Below are positions 17,294 through 28,200 of a stretch of DNA of 64,000 bases, one piece after another. A program made the position numbers and the translations under genes. Source of the DNA: Devosia enhydra. Its GTDB lineage: Bacteria; Pseudomonadota; Alphaproteobacteria; Rhizobiales; Devosiaceae. The notes beneath the pieces were generated by a model. The model had not been told where the DNA came from, did no database searches, and saw only the letters and a program-made list of their open reading frames with translations. The first letter of the stretch is position 1. Every line of letters begins with the position of its first letter. The DNA lies in the NCBI RefSeq assembly GCF_900119845.1, contig NZ_FPKU01000001.1, positions 653,528-717,527 of the forward strand, read 5' to 3'.

Positions 17294-20200
17294 GTGGATA
17301 TATTCGATCTCGATCAGGCGTTGATAGAGCGATACGAATCGTTCGCGCGCTCCTTTTCGGAGATTCATGCGCCGGAAATCCGTGCTCAGGTTGATGCTGC
17401 ATATAACGAGCAGCGTTTTTGGCCGGAGCCGCTCATTACCATCAATCCGCATTTCGAGGCCGGTCATTCTGTCAAACAGCTTGTCGCTCAAGGCGTGTTG
17501 GATCCGGCCCTCAGCAAGATATTCGCCAGCGGTTCGGATCGGGCGCCGATCAAGCTTCACCGCCACCAGGAGCGTGCTGTCGCGAAAGCGCGCAATGGTG
17601 AGAGTTTCATCGTCACAACCGGTACGGGGTCCGGAAAATCGCTCTGCTTTTTCGTGCCGATCGTCGATGCAGTCCTGCGCGCACGGCGCGCAGGCGAGGC
17701 GCAGCGGACGCGCGCGATCATCATCTATCCCATGAACGCGTTGGCCAACAGCCAACTTGAGGAGCTCGAAAAGTTCATCGGCGGCTCAGGGGTCGAAGAG
17801 GAGTTACGCCCGACCTTTGGCCGCTATACAGGCCAAGAGAGCGATGCGGATCGACAAGCCATCGCCAAGGCCAAACCCGACATTTTGCTCACGAACTTCA
17901 TGATGCTCGAATTGCTCATGACGCGTCAGGACGAGCTCGATCGTGCCGTCATCGCCAATGCGCACGGCTTGGATTTCCTGGTCCTGGACGAACTGCACAC
18001 ATATCGCGGCCGCCAGGGCGCGGACGTCGCGATGCTGGTGCGTCGCGTCAAAGACCGCCTCGTCAAAGAGGGCAAGCTGCTTTGCATCGGTACGTCAGCG
18101 ACGATGTCGAGCGCGCAGGATGAGATCGAGCGAGCAAGTGCCGTTGCTCGTGTCGGCAAGCTCATTTTTGGCGAAGAACTGAGTTCAGCCTCGATCATTG
18201 ACGAGAACCTCGCGCGGGCCACGGACCCCAACATCAAAAGCACCAGCCTCGGAGTATCCCTCGTGGGTGCAATCCGAGCGCCTATCCCGGCTACGCTCAC
18301 GGATAAGGAGCTGTACAGCAATCCGCTTGCCTGCTGGATCGAGACTGAAATTGGACTCGCTGAAGGCGAAAAATTGCGGCGTCGCCCACCCATGACGTTG
18401 AGCGACGCGACCTCCAAACTGGCAGCTCAGACGAACATTCCCTCTGGGGAATGCAGGAGCGCTCTTGCCGGAATGCTGTCTTTGATGGGGCGTCGCGAAG
18501 ATCTTCGCGGCGGCATCAGCGATCGTGCATTTCTGGCGTTTAAGCTTCATCGCTTTATTTCCGGCGCGGGGCATGCCTACGCAACGATCGAATCTGCCAG
18601 CGGTCGGCGTGTCGTGTTGGAAGGGCAGGTCTTCCACCCCTCCGATCCGAATGCGCGTTTATATCCGGTCTTCTTTTGCCGAGAATGTGGCCAAGAACAC
18701 CATAGCGTGCGCATTGAGAATGCGCTCGATGGTATCCGGGTTCTTGCGCGGGCCATCGACGAGCCGGCGAGTGAAGACCCAGAACCAGACGGTTCGCGAA
18801 CCGGCTTCCTAATTCCCGCGGTCAATGCCGACTTTCAGTTCGGCGGCGCTGTCGCTGACTATCCGGACGATTGGCAGGAAACCACGCCGGCAGGCCAGGA
18901 ACGCCTTAAAGGAGGGCACCGCGGCAAGCATGAGGGGCAACTCCTTTTTGTGAAGCCTGATGGGTCGCTCGGCGATGATGGGGTGCCAGCCTGGTTCTTC
19001 AGCGGCAAATATCGCTTCTGCCCCCATTGCCGCCATCAGCCACCTCAACAGGCACGCGACATCAACAAGCTGGCGGGCCTGTCGGCTGAAGGCCGCAGTT
19101 CGGCGACGACGCTCATCGTCTCGACCATCCTGGCTTGGATGGAGGCCGACGGAACGCTTGAGGAAAGCACCCGCAAGCTTCTGGGATTCACAGACAATCG
19201 GCAGGATGCGGCCCTGCAGGCTGGGCACTTCAATGACTTCATTTTCGTCAGCTTGCTCCGTGGCGGTATCTTACGTGCCGTGCGGGACGCGGGTCAGAAG
19301 GGCTTGGCGGACGTTCGATTCGGGGAGGCTGTTCGCACGGCGCTTGGCTTCGATCTGGAGGAATCTGAGCGGCTATCCGATTGGATGGCCGATCCGCGCG
19401 TAAAGGGATTCCACAACCGGCAGGCCGCCGAGGAAGTGCTGACGTCGATCTTGGCACATCGCGTATGGGCGGATCTTCGGAAGGGCTGGCGCTTCACAAA
19501 TCCCAATCTCGAAGAAGCCGGCCTCGTGGAGGTGCGGTTTCCGGGACTGAGTGAACTCGCAAGCGATGACGAGGAGTTTTCCGACAATCCGCGACTGGCG
19601 GCCAGCACGCCCCAACTGCGGGCCCGGCTCTTCACGCTGCTTTTCGACTATATGCGTCGCGGCCTTGCGATTGCCACCGAAGCGTTGGATCGCCAGCGAA
19701 TATTGCAGGTCGCCGAGACGTCCAGAAATCACCTGCGCGATCCCTGGCTGATCGATCAAAACGAAGAACAGGAACTGCGGCAGGCCGGGTTCCTGATGAT
19801 TGATCCGCCGAGCAAGGCGGAGATCAGCGCGGCGGAAGATGTTCTGATTGTGCGAGCCGGCTGGCGGACGGCGTTGGGTAAGGCCCTGCGCAGCAAGGAT
19901 CTGTGGGGGGAGCCGCTTCCAGTCAAAGAGTATGACGATGTGATCGCCACGCTCCTGCGTGCGGCCGAAAACCACCAGGTCGTCCGGCGGGTGGTCACCG
20001 GCGGAGACGCTCCTGCGTGGCGCCTGTCGTCGACCGCCTTGCGCCTCTTTCCAGCCATCAAGAGGGCCGACGGGAAACGCGAAAATCCATTTTTCCGTGC
20101 GCTCTACGAGGATGTCGCCGAGATGCTTGGGCAGGAAGGTAACTTGCCCTTCGCCTTCGAGGCTCGGGAGCACACTGCGCAAGTCGATCAAAAAGTTCGT

Positions 20201-22441
20201 GCTTGGCGCGAAGATCGATTTCGGTTCGGGAAGTCAGATATCGAAAGGATCGCCCAGAATCGGGACGAAATGCGCCAGGAAGGCGAACCCGCGAGTTTCC
20301 TCCCGGCGCTGTTCTGCTCTCCCACGATGGAGCTCGGTGTCGATATCAGCGCGCTGAACGCCGTATTTCTCCGGAACGCACCGCCAACACCGGCAAATTA
20401 CGTGCAGCGAGCCGGCCGTGCTGGCCGCAGTGGTCAAGCAGCGCTGGTCGTTACCTATTGCGCTGCGCAGTCCCCCCACGACCAATATTACTTCAATAAT
20501 CGGCAGGGGCTTGTCGCGGGCGTGGTGAAGCCGCCAGCCCTCGATCTTGCCAATCGAGATCTGCTGCGGAGCCACCTCCATGCCGAATGGCTGGCGGCTG
20601 CCGTGGTGCCGCTGAAGCCAGCCATCCCTGAAAACTTGAACATGGCAACACCGGAGATGCCGATCTCCGATCCAATCCAGGCGGCGTTCGAAAAGCTTGC
20701 CGCAAGCGGAGCCGCAAAGCCGACGATGCGCCGCCTTCTTGATCAGACTGTTAGTGCGGTCGAGTTGGCCGACGCTCCGTGGCTGGCCGATATCGATGCC
20801 TTCGTCGATGAAACCAACCGGGAAGCCGCGCAGAATTTCGCAAGCAGCTTCAGCCGGTGGCGGGAGCTCTACCGAAGCGCACGTCGCGAGCAGGATGAGG
20901 CGCATCAAATCCAGCAGAAGACGTCCTTCAAACCGGGTGAACGAAAAGAGGCTGCGCGCCGTCATTTCCGGGCGACTGAAGAACTTGACATGCTAGAGCG
21001 CGGACAAGCTTCGAACGGCTCCGATTTTTATACTTATCGCTATCTGGCGACCGAAGGATTTCTGCCAGGATACAACTTCCCGCGTCTCCCGCTCTACGCT
21101 TTCATCCCTGCGACCAAGCGTGCGGCCGTCCTGCAAAGGCCGCGTTTTCTCGCCATTTCCGAGTTCGGTCCCAACAGCCTGATTTATCACGAGGGGCGCG
21201 CCTATCGGGTTGTTCGTGCGAAGCTGCCGGCGCACGGTCGCCTCGACGACGGTAAACTGGCAACCACCAGCCTTATCCTGTGCGGCGAGTGCGGAGCGGC
21301 TCACACCGATGACAAGCTCGAGCGATGCCATGCGTGCGGCGCGTCGTTGGCCGGTGTGGATCGGCTCGACAATGTCTATCGAATCGACAATGTCGAAACG
21401 GCGCCGTCGTCTCGGATCACGGCGAATGATGAAGACCGGCAAAGGCGCGGCTTCGAGATCCAGACCGTTTTCCAGTGGCAATTCGAAAAGGGCGTTCCCG
21501 ATATCCGCACGCTCACCTTGCGCTCGGAAAAAGGGCCGTTGCTGCTTCTCGATTATGGCGCGCGCGCGAAGCTATCGCGCGTCAACAAGGGACTTCGCCG
21601 TCGGAAGTCCAAGTCGATAAACGGGTTCTGCATCGATCCGACGTCAGGCCGATGGGTAAAGGATACGCTCAACGGCGGGGATGATGATGATATGGACGTT
21701 ACGATCCCGAAGTCGCAGCGCATCGTACCGATCGTCGAGGACCATAAGAACGCGCTTCTGGTGCGGCCGCTTGCAAATTTTGACGAGCGGCAGATGGCAA
21801 CCCTGCAGCACGCTCTTCTGCGAGGCATCCAGATTGTTGCCGAGCTTGAAGAAGGCGAACTCTTGGGCGAGCCGTTGCCTGCGCGCGAGGATCGCAAGGC
21901 AATCCTGCTTTACGAGGCGACCGAGGGGGGAGCGGGTGTTCTGAATCGCCTTGTCTCCGATCCGCGGCGAACGGCGGAGATCGCCCGTCAGGCGCTAGAT
22001 CTCATGCACTATGATTTCGCGCCGGATGGGACTGGTCTCAAGGAGCGGTCGGATGCGTGCGTCGCTGGCTGTTACCGCTGCCTGCTCTCCTACTTCAATC
22101 AGCCCGACCATAATCTGATCGATCGTCGCGACGCGGAGGTCACAGCCTTTCTCTGCCAGCTTGCAGAGCCTGAGGTCGTGCAGGCAGAGCCGGTGGAGGC
22201 CGAAAGGGGCTGGCTTGGTGCGATAGGCCGGTGGGGATTGCCAGCACCATCCCCGCGCAAGGTCGACGGCACCTTATACGAGCTTTATTGGCCAAGCTTT
22301 CAGGTGCTCGCGGTGTCAGGTCGTGTACCGGACGGGCTTGTTACGGCATGCGCCGACTTGGGGGTGGATGTCGTCGAGCTTCCCGAGGTGCCTGGCGAAG
22401 CCGCGCCGAGGGAATTGATTGAATTACTGGGGGCGGCATAG
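17294..22441 (+). CDS. Fused DEAD/DEAH helicase-DUF1998 protein (DrmA+DrmB/DruE-like)
   Basis: A 1715-residue protein. Motif I TTGTGSGKS lies at about residues 107-115, motif II LVLDELHTYRGRQGADV at about 229-245, and the second RecA domain has TMELGVDISALNAVFL and YVQRAGRAGRSGQ (about 1010-1050). Cysteine pairs that look like zinc sites occur at FCRECGQEHH (about 461), FCPHCRHQ and LCGECGA...CHACG. The C-terminal VAGCYRCLLSYFNQ (about 1592-1605) is the mark of DUF1998. DISARM encodes this helicase and a DUF1998 protein separately (DrmA, DrmB), whereas Druantia DruE carries both in one chain; the layout here is DruE-like. The GTG start follows AGAGGGGG. It overlaps the next gene by one base (TAGTG) and starts a seven-gene run. 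Confidence 0.8.
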   Translation: MDIFDLDQALIERYESFARSFSEIHAPEIRAQVDAAYNEQRFWPEPLITINPHFEAGHSVKQLVAQGVLDPALSKIFASGSDRAPIKLHRHQERAVAKARNGESFIVTTGTGSGKSLCFFVPIVDAVLRARRAGEAQRTRAIIIYPMNALANSQLEELEKFIGGSGVEEELRPTFGRYTGQESDADRQAIAKAKPDILLTNFMMLELLMTRQDELDRAVIANAHGLDFLVLDELHTYRGRQGADVAMLVRRVKDRLVKEGKLLCIGTSATMSSAQDEIERASAVARVGKLIFGEELSSASIIDENLARATDPNIKSTSLGVSLVGAIRAPIPATLTDKELYSNPLACWIETEIGLAEGEKLRRRPPMTLSDATSKLAAQTNIPSGECRSALAGMLSLMGRREDLRGGISDRAFLAFKLHRFISGAGHAYATIESASGRRVVLEGQVFHPSDPNARLYPVFFCRECGQEHHSVRIENALDGIRVLARAIDEPASEDPEPDGSRTGFLIPAVNADFQFGGAVADYPDDWQETTPAGQERLKGGHRGKHEGQLLFVKPDGSLGDDGVPAWFFSGKYRFCPHCRHQPPQQARDINKLAGLSAEGRSSATTLIVSTILAWMEADGTLEESTRKLLGFTDNRQDAALQAGHFNDFIFVSLLRGGILRAVRDAGQKGLADVRFGEAVRTALGFDLEESERLSDWMADPRVKGFHNRQAAEEVLTSILAHRVWADLRKGWRFTNPNLEEAGLVEVRFPGLSELASDDEEFSDNPRLAASTPQLRARLFTLLFDYMRRGLAIATEALDRQRILQVAETSRNHLRDPWLIDQNEEQELRQAGFLMIDPPSKAEISAAEDVLIVRAGWRTALGKALRSKDLWGEPLPVKEYDDVIATLLRAAENHQVVRRVVTGGDAPAWRLSSTALRLFPAIKRADGKRENPFFRALYEDVAEMLGQEGNLPFAFEAREHTAQVDQKVRAWREDRFRFGKSDIERIAQNRDEMRQEGEPASFLPALFCSPTMELGVDISALNAVFLRNAPPTPANYVQRAGRAGRSGQAALVVTYCAAQSPHDQYYFNNRQGLVAGVVKPPALDLANRDLLRSHLHAEWLAAAVVPLKPAIPENLNMATPEMPISDPIQAAFEKLAASGAAKPTMRRLLDQTVSAVELADAPWLADIDAFVDETNREAAQNFASSFSRWRELYRSARREQDEAHQIQQKTSFKPGERKEAARRHFRATEELDMLERGQASNGSDFYTYRYLATEGFLPGYNFPRLPLYAFIPATKRAAVLQRPRFLAISEFGPNSLIYHEGRAYRVVRAKLPAHGRLDDGKLATTSLILCGECGAAHTDDKLERCHACGASLAGVDRLDNVYRIDNVETAPSSRITANDEDRQRRGFEIQTVFQWQFEKGVPDIRTLTLRSEKGPLLLLDYGARAKLSRVNKGLRRRKSKSINGFCIDPTSGRWVKDTLNGGDDDDMDVTIPKSQRIVPIVEDHKNALLVRPLANFDERQMATLQHALLRGIQIVAELEEGELLGEPLPAREDRKAILLYEATEGGAGVLNRLVSDPRRTAEIARQALDLMHYDFAPDGTGLKERSDACVAGCYRCLLSYFNQPDHNLIDRRDAEVTAFLCQLAEPEVVQAEPVEAERGWLGAIGRWGLPAPSPRKVDGTLYELYWPSFQVLAVSGRVPDGLVTACADLGVDVVELPEVPGEAAPRELIELLGAA

Positions 22442-25227
22442 TGGAAGCAGTTAGATTTTCCCCGGGGGATCTTGTCGAGGCGCGGGGACGCGAATGGGTC
22501 GTCCTTCCGTCTCCGGATGACGACATCCTCAATGTGCGGCCATTATCGGGCTCGGAGGCGGATGCGCAACGGATTGCGCTCGCGCTTGAAGTCAATCCCG
22601 TCAGGCCTGCGCGATTTGCTCCACCAACACCCGACCGGCGAGACACCCAGGACGGTGCGCGGTTGCTAGCAGATGCGCTGCGTCTGTCGCTTCGCCGAGG
22701 TGCCGGCCCGTTTCGAAGCGCCGCGCATCTCGGCGTGGAGCCGCGTGCCTATCAGCTCGTGCCACTGATGATGGCCTTGAAGCTGCCGGTGGTGCGGTTG
22801 CTGATCGCCGACGATGTGGGGATCGGCAAGACGATCGAGGCGGGATTGATCGTCCGCGAGATGCTCGACCGTGGTCTGATCGACCGCTTCTCCGTGCTGT
22901 GTCCGCCTCATCTCGTCGAGCAATGGGTGAGTGAGCTTGCAGAGAAGTTCGACATTGACGCCGTGGCCGTCACCTCGGCTAGGGCGCGCAGCTTGGAGCG
23001 GGGGCTTCCCGCGGCTCAAAGCCTTTTTGAGGCCTATCCGCACACTGTCGTTAGCCTCGACTATATCAAGGCCGACAGCCGCCGCGACGAATTTGCCCGG
23101 GCGTGCCCCTCCCTTGTGATCGTTGATGAAGCACACGCCTGCATCGGCGGGGACCGCGGCAGGCATCAGCGTTTCGAGCTTCTCGAACGCCTGGCCTCCG
23201 ACGAGGAGCGTCACATGCTGCTGCTGACGGCCACACCGCACAGCGGTGATGAAGCGGCGTTCGATCGTCTGCTAAGCCTCATTAGCCCGGACTTCGCGGG
23301 AGGGCCTCAAGGCGATGAGAATGCGCGCACGCGATATGCTCGCCGCCTTGCCCAGCATTATGTCCAGCGGCGCCGACCCGACATCACGGAGTCCGGCTGG
23401 CACGAAAAGCGAACCTTCCCTGTTCACCAGGTGAAGGATGAGCCCTTCAGTCTCAGCGGCGAATTTAGCGCGTTCCATGATCGTGCCCTGGACTACTGCC
23501 TGGCTGTTACCCAGCGCGCCGGCGCCGACCAGCGCAGCCGACGGCTTGCTTTCTGGGGGACGCTCGCGCTCATGCGGTGCATCGGCTCCTCGCCGGCAGC
23601 CGCCACAAACGCGCTGCGCAAGCGCATGGCCGGGGTGGCGGATGAAGAGGCGATGCAGCCCGTCGTGTTCGACGAAGATGAAGGCCTGCTCGACCAAGGC
23701 GATGTGGAGCCTGGCACGGCTAGCGCCAGCGCCGAAGAGCGCGGTGAACTCGCCGAGCTGATCGCGATTGCAGAGTCCCTTGATCGCCGCCGTGGCGAGG
23801 ATCCCAAGATGGCGCGGCTGCTGAAGGTTCTAAAAGGGTTACTTCAGGAAGGAGCCAAACCGGTCGTCTTCTGTCGGTTCATCGCAACGGCGGAGGCGCT
23901 GGGCGAGGAGATCAAGCGCGCTTGGCCAAAGGCTGACGTGACAGTCGTGACAGGACGCCTGCCGCCTGAAGAGCGACGAACTCGCATAGATCAGCTCGAG
24001 GATTCCGAGAGTCGAATCCTCGTCGCGACCGACTGCCTGTCCGAGGGGATCAATCTGCAAGCGCTGTTCGATGCCGTCGTTCATTACGATCTTAGCTGGA
24101 ATCCGACCCGACATCAGCAGCGCGAGGGGCGCGTCGACCGATTTGGTCAGCGTTCGCCGGTCGTCCGCTCGGTGACGATCTTCGGCGACAACAGTGCGAT
24201 CGATGGCGCAGTCCTGCAGGTCATCCTGCGAAAAGCGGACGCTATTCGTAAGGCGACAGGCATTTCGGTGCCGATGCCCGAAGACAGCGAAGGCGTGACC
24301 TCCGCGCTCATGCAAGCACTCATGCTTCGCGCTGGCGGACACCGAGAGCAGTTGGCTTTCGATTTCGGCCTTTCCAGCGAGCGCCTCGATAGCAAATGGC
24401 GCGACGCGGAGGAAAACGCGAAAGCAAGCCGTGCGCGCTATGCGCAAGGTGCGCTGAAACCCGACGACGTGCTGCCGGAGTGGCGGCAGATGCGTGCGCT
24501 GAACGGCGGCCCGACCGAAGTTGCGCGCTTCACGGAACGTGCTTTGAAGCGCGCCGGTGCACCACTGCAGAAGGCCGATCAACATCATCTAGTGCATCTG
24601 GATGCGATGCCTGACGCTATCAAGGAACGCTTGGAAGCGCGTGGTCTACGTGGGACGCGAAGGGTCGGCTTTGAGGATGATCCGGCGCCGGGCGTGACAC
24701 ATCTCGGGCGTATCCACCCCCTGGTTGCAAGTTTGGCAGAAAGCTTGGCGGAGGGGTCGCTAGATCCGGAAGGGGCAGCATTCCGTCCCCTTGGCCGATG
24801 CGGCGCCTGGCGCACCCGCGCTGTCGCCCAGATGACAACACTGATGCTGTTGCGCCTTCGTTTCAAGCTTATCACCAGCGGTCGCACAAACCGCCTGTTG
24901 CTGGCCGAGGAAGCGACGGGGATCGCGTTCGGCGGATTGACTCCGGTGCCGATTGTCGAAGGGCATTCCGCCCTGGAGCTTCTCGAGGCGGAGGCGGCCG
25001 GAAATCTCGATGAACTCGCCGCTGCGCGTCAGCTCCAGAGAGCTCACGAACGACTGGTCAGCTATCAATCGGCGATAGAGGCCTTCGCCGCCGAACGCGG
25101 AGCGGCGCTTTCTGCCGACCATCTTCGGCTGACGGAAGCCGCGCGCGGCGGAGCGACGGTTGAGGTCGTTCCTGTTTTGCCAGCGGACGTCATAGGTCTT
25201 TATGTCCTCCTTCCGGAGGGCGAGTGA
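22441..25227 (+). CDS. DrmD-like SNF2-type helicase
   Basis: A 928-residue SNF2-family helicase of the type found as DrmD in class 1 DISARM. Motif I IADDVGIGKTIEAG is at about residues 121-134, motif II VIVDEAHACIGG at about 225-236, motif III LLLTATPHSG at about 259-268, and the C-terminal domain has ATDCLSEGINLQALFDAVV and QQREGRVDRFGQ (about 529-570). It starts with GTG sharing its first base with the stop of the DUF1998 helicase and ends TGATG with the methylase start, so translation is coupled on both sides. It probably remodels DNA-protein complexes or translocates on incoming DNA for the system. Nothing appears broken. Confidence 0.78.
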   Translation: MEAVRFSPGDLVEARGREWVVLPSPDDDILNVRPLSGSEADAQRIALALEVNPVRPARFAPPTPDRRDTQDGARLLADALRLSLRRGAGPFRSAAHLGVEPRAYQLVPLMMALKLPVVRLLIADDVGIGKTIEAGLIVREMLDRGLIDRFSVLCPPHLVEQWVSELAEKFDIDAVAVTSARARSLERGLPAAQSLFEAYPHTVVSLDYIKADSRRDEFARACPSLVIVDEAHACIGGDRGRHQRFELLERLASDEERHMLLLTATPHSGDEAAFDRLLSLISPDFAGGPQGDENARTRYARRLAQHYVQRRRPDITESGWHEKRTFPVHQVKDEPFSLSGEFSAFHDRALDYCLAVTQRAGADQRSRRLAFWGTLALMRCIGSSPAAATNALRKRMAGVADEEAMQPVVFDEDEGLLDQGDVEPGTASASAEERGELAELIAIAESLDRRRGEDPKMARLLKVLKGLLQEGAKPVVFCRFIATAEALGEEIKRAWPKADVTVVTGRLPPEERRTRIDQLEDSESRILVATDCLSEGINLQALFDAVVHYDLSWNPTRHQQREGRVDRFGQRSPVVRSVTIFGDNSAIDGAVLQVILRKADAIRKATGISVPMPEDSEGVTSALMQALMLRAGGHREQLAFDFGLSSERLDSKWRDAEENAKASRARYAQGALKPDDVLPEWRQMRALNGGPTEVARFTERALKRAGAPLQKADQHHLVHLDAMPDAIKERLEARGLRGTRRVGFEDDPAPGVTHLGRIHPLVASLAESLAEGSLDPEGAAFRPLGRCGAWRTRAVAQMTTLMLLRLRFKLITSGRTNRLLLAEEATGIAFGGLTPVPIVEGHSALELLEAEAAGNLDELAAARQLQRAHERLVSYQSAIEAFAAERGAALSADHLRLTEAARGGATVEVVPVLPADVIGLYVLLPEGE

Positions 25228-28200
25228 TGGCCCGCCATCTCAAGCGCGCTGCCAATATCGGGCTCACTGCCGTCTCGATCGAGGGAGGATTGATCTCTCC
25301 CGATCAGGTTGCGGCGATCGCCGCCACCGCTCCAGACCAGAAAGCAGCCGCGGAATATGGCTGCCCCAAAGGAACGAACCTGCGTGACGAGATCACGCGC
25401 TATTTCAGGATCGGCCAAGCGCATTGGCAGGCATATGCCAGATTAGCGGCGCCGACCGAGGTTCAGACTACCGCCTTTGTTAAGAGCCTGCTTGAGGAGG
25501 CCTTCGGGTTTGAAGGCCTACACGGCCCGAATGTTCATCAGCAGGATGGTCATACTTATAGTATCACCCTTGAGGCAAAGGGCGGCAGGGTGCCCATCGT
25601 CGTGGCCGCACCTCTCTCTGAAGCAGATGCGTTCACCAAATCGCTTTCGCACCTTGGCGACGATCATGGCGGCACGATCCCGAGGCGTTCGCCGAGCGTG
25701 TTGCTCCAAGACTGGCTCAACGCGAACTCCGAGTTCTTATGGGGTCTGGTTTTTTGCTGGCGACCGCCTCCGCCTCATGCGGGACAACGCCAGCTTCACC
25801 CGCCCAACCTATATCGAAGCGGACCTGGGCGCGATTTTCCGCGATGAGATGTTCTCGGATTTCACCGCAACGTGGCTGCTCATCCATGCAACGCGTTTTG
25901 GAGCCGAGGGGGCTTCTTCCGTAGACTGCGCATTAGAGAGGTGGCGTGAAAGCGGACTTAAAGCAGGCACCGCCGCGCGTGAGAGGCTCAGAGAGAATGT
26001 TGAGGAGGCGTTGCTAGCCCTTGGACAAGGCTTTCTCGATGCCAACCCTGAGCTACGCAGCAAATTGGATGATGGTGTTCTCGACATCCACGGCTGGTTC
26101 GAACAGCTTTTGCGGATTGTATATAGACTGATCTTTCTCGCTGTGGCGGAGGATCGTGATCTGCTACATGCGCCCGACGCATCGGTCTCGTCACGAGATC
26201 TCTACACCTCTGCCTACAGCTTCAATCACATGAGGGAACGTTCTACTCGGCGATCGCCGCACGACCATCACCATGACGCGTGGGAAGCAGCCAAGATCGT
26301 CTTCAGAGGATTGCAGCAGGGGGAGCAACTCTTGGGCTTGCCGCCGCTCGGGGCGCTTTTTGCTCAAGGGCGAACATCCGACCTAGATAATTTGAAGCTG
26401 CCAAATCGAGCATTTCTGCGCGCGATTTTCCAGCTGAGCTGGCTGGTTGAAGACGGCCGGCGCCTCCGCATCAACTGGCGTGATATGGCGACGGAAGAGT
26501 TGGGATCGGTTTATGAGGGTCTTCTTGAACTGGTGCCTACCCGGGAAGACAACGGTCGTCGTTTTTCCTTTGTAGGCGGTGCAGAGGCCCGCGGAAACGC
26601 ACGAAAGACGAGCGGTAGCTATTACACACCAGATGGCCTGGTTCAGACATTACTTGATGGCGTGCTCAATCCGGCTCTCGAACGCGCCGAGGCCGAAGGC
26701 GGTGCAGAGGCGATCCTCTCTCTTTCCGTGATCGATCCAGCATGCGGTTCCGGCCATTTTCTTCTTGGGGCGGCACGCAGAATGGCAAGCCGTGTTGCGC
26801 TCCTGCGGAGCAGCGAAGCGCCAGATTATCCAGCAGCCATGCGCGATGTCGCTAGCCACTGCATCCACGGGGTGGATCGAAATCCAATGGCCGTGGAGTT
26901 GGCCAAGGTTGCCATGTGGATCGAAAGCGTAGAGCCCGGTAAGCCGCTTACTTTCCTCGACAGTAATATCCGCTGTGGAGATAGCCTCATCGGCGTCTTT
27001 GACATCGAGATGTTGAAGAGAGGGGTTCCTGACGAGGCATACAAGCCACTCACGGGCGATGATAAGGAAATCGCCAGAGCATACGGACGGTACAATAAGC
27101 AACAGCGAGATGGCAAAGGCGCGACCGGCTTGCTGTCCGAACTGCGGCCTCCGGAAAGCTTGTCCCGCGCCGACCAAAAACTTCACGCTTTGCCGGAAGA
27201 CGATTTGAGGCAGGTAGAAGCGAAAAGTCGTGGATTTGACGAGCTGCGCGCATCGCTTGACTGGCAGCGGCTGAAGTCGGCGAGCGATCTTTATGTGGCT
27301 GCTTATCTTTATACCGCTGCTTACTTTGCTCGCAAATCCTCAGCTGCGTCGAGTTTCGATGATCTGCCAATCACCGGACACGTGTGGAATGCGGCCGGAG
27401 GCCGAAACGTGCCGCAGCATCTGGTGGATGGCGCGAGGAAGACCTCTGATGTGGTGCGAGCGTTTCACTGGCACATCGAGTTTCCAAGAATTTTCAATGC
27501 CCCAGACCCTGGCCGCCGTGGGTTTGACGTAGTTATCGGTAATCCGCCCTGGGAGCGCATAAAGCTACAGGAGCAAGAGTTCTTTGCAGCCCGTTCACCA
27601 GACATCGCTGGTGCTCGCAATAAGGCTGAACGTGAAAAGCTCATCAAGAAGTTGGAGAAGGCCGAACCAGATTCGCCTGACGGCCAACTCTGGGCCGAGT
27701 TTCAGTTTGCCAAGCGTACCGCGGAGGCAAGCAGCGAGTTTGTTCGGACGGCCGGCAGGTATCCCCTCACGGGGAGAGGCGATGTCAACACTTATGCGTT
27801 ATTTGCTGAGCTTTTCTTTCAATTGACCAACGCACGCGGATTCGCGGGCGTCATAGTGCCCACGGGCATTGCGACTGATCTCTCGACTTCGGCCTTCTTT
27901 GGTGAGCTTATCGAGCGATCACGCTTGATGAAACTTCTGAGCTTCTACGAAATCCGGCGCTGGTTCAAAGGTACTGACGATCGGAAGGCGTTCTGTATCT
28001 TGATGATCGGTGAGGCTGGGGGAGCAGCCGACTTTTGCTTTGATATTGAGAATATTGAAGATATCGATGATCCTCGACGGAGTTTCAAACTCACCTCAAG
28101 TCAGATCGCGCGTATAAATCCGAACACAAGGACGGCACCTGTATTTCGGTCGCGTGCGGATGCAGACATAACGGCAAAGCTTTATGTTCGAGCGCCGGTG

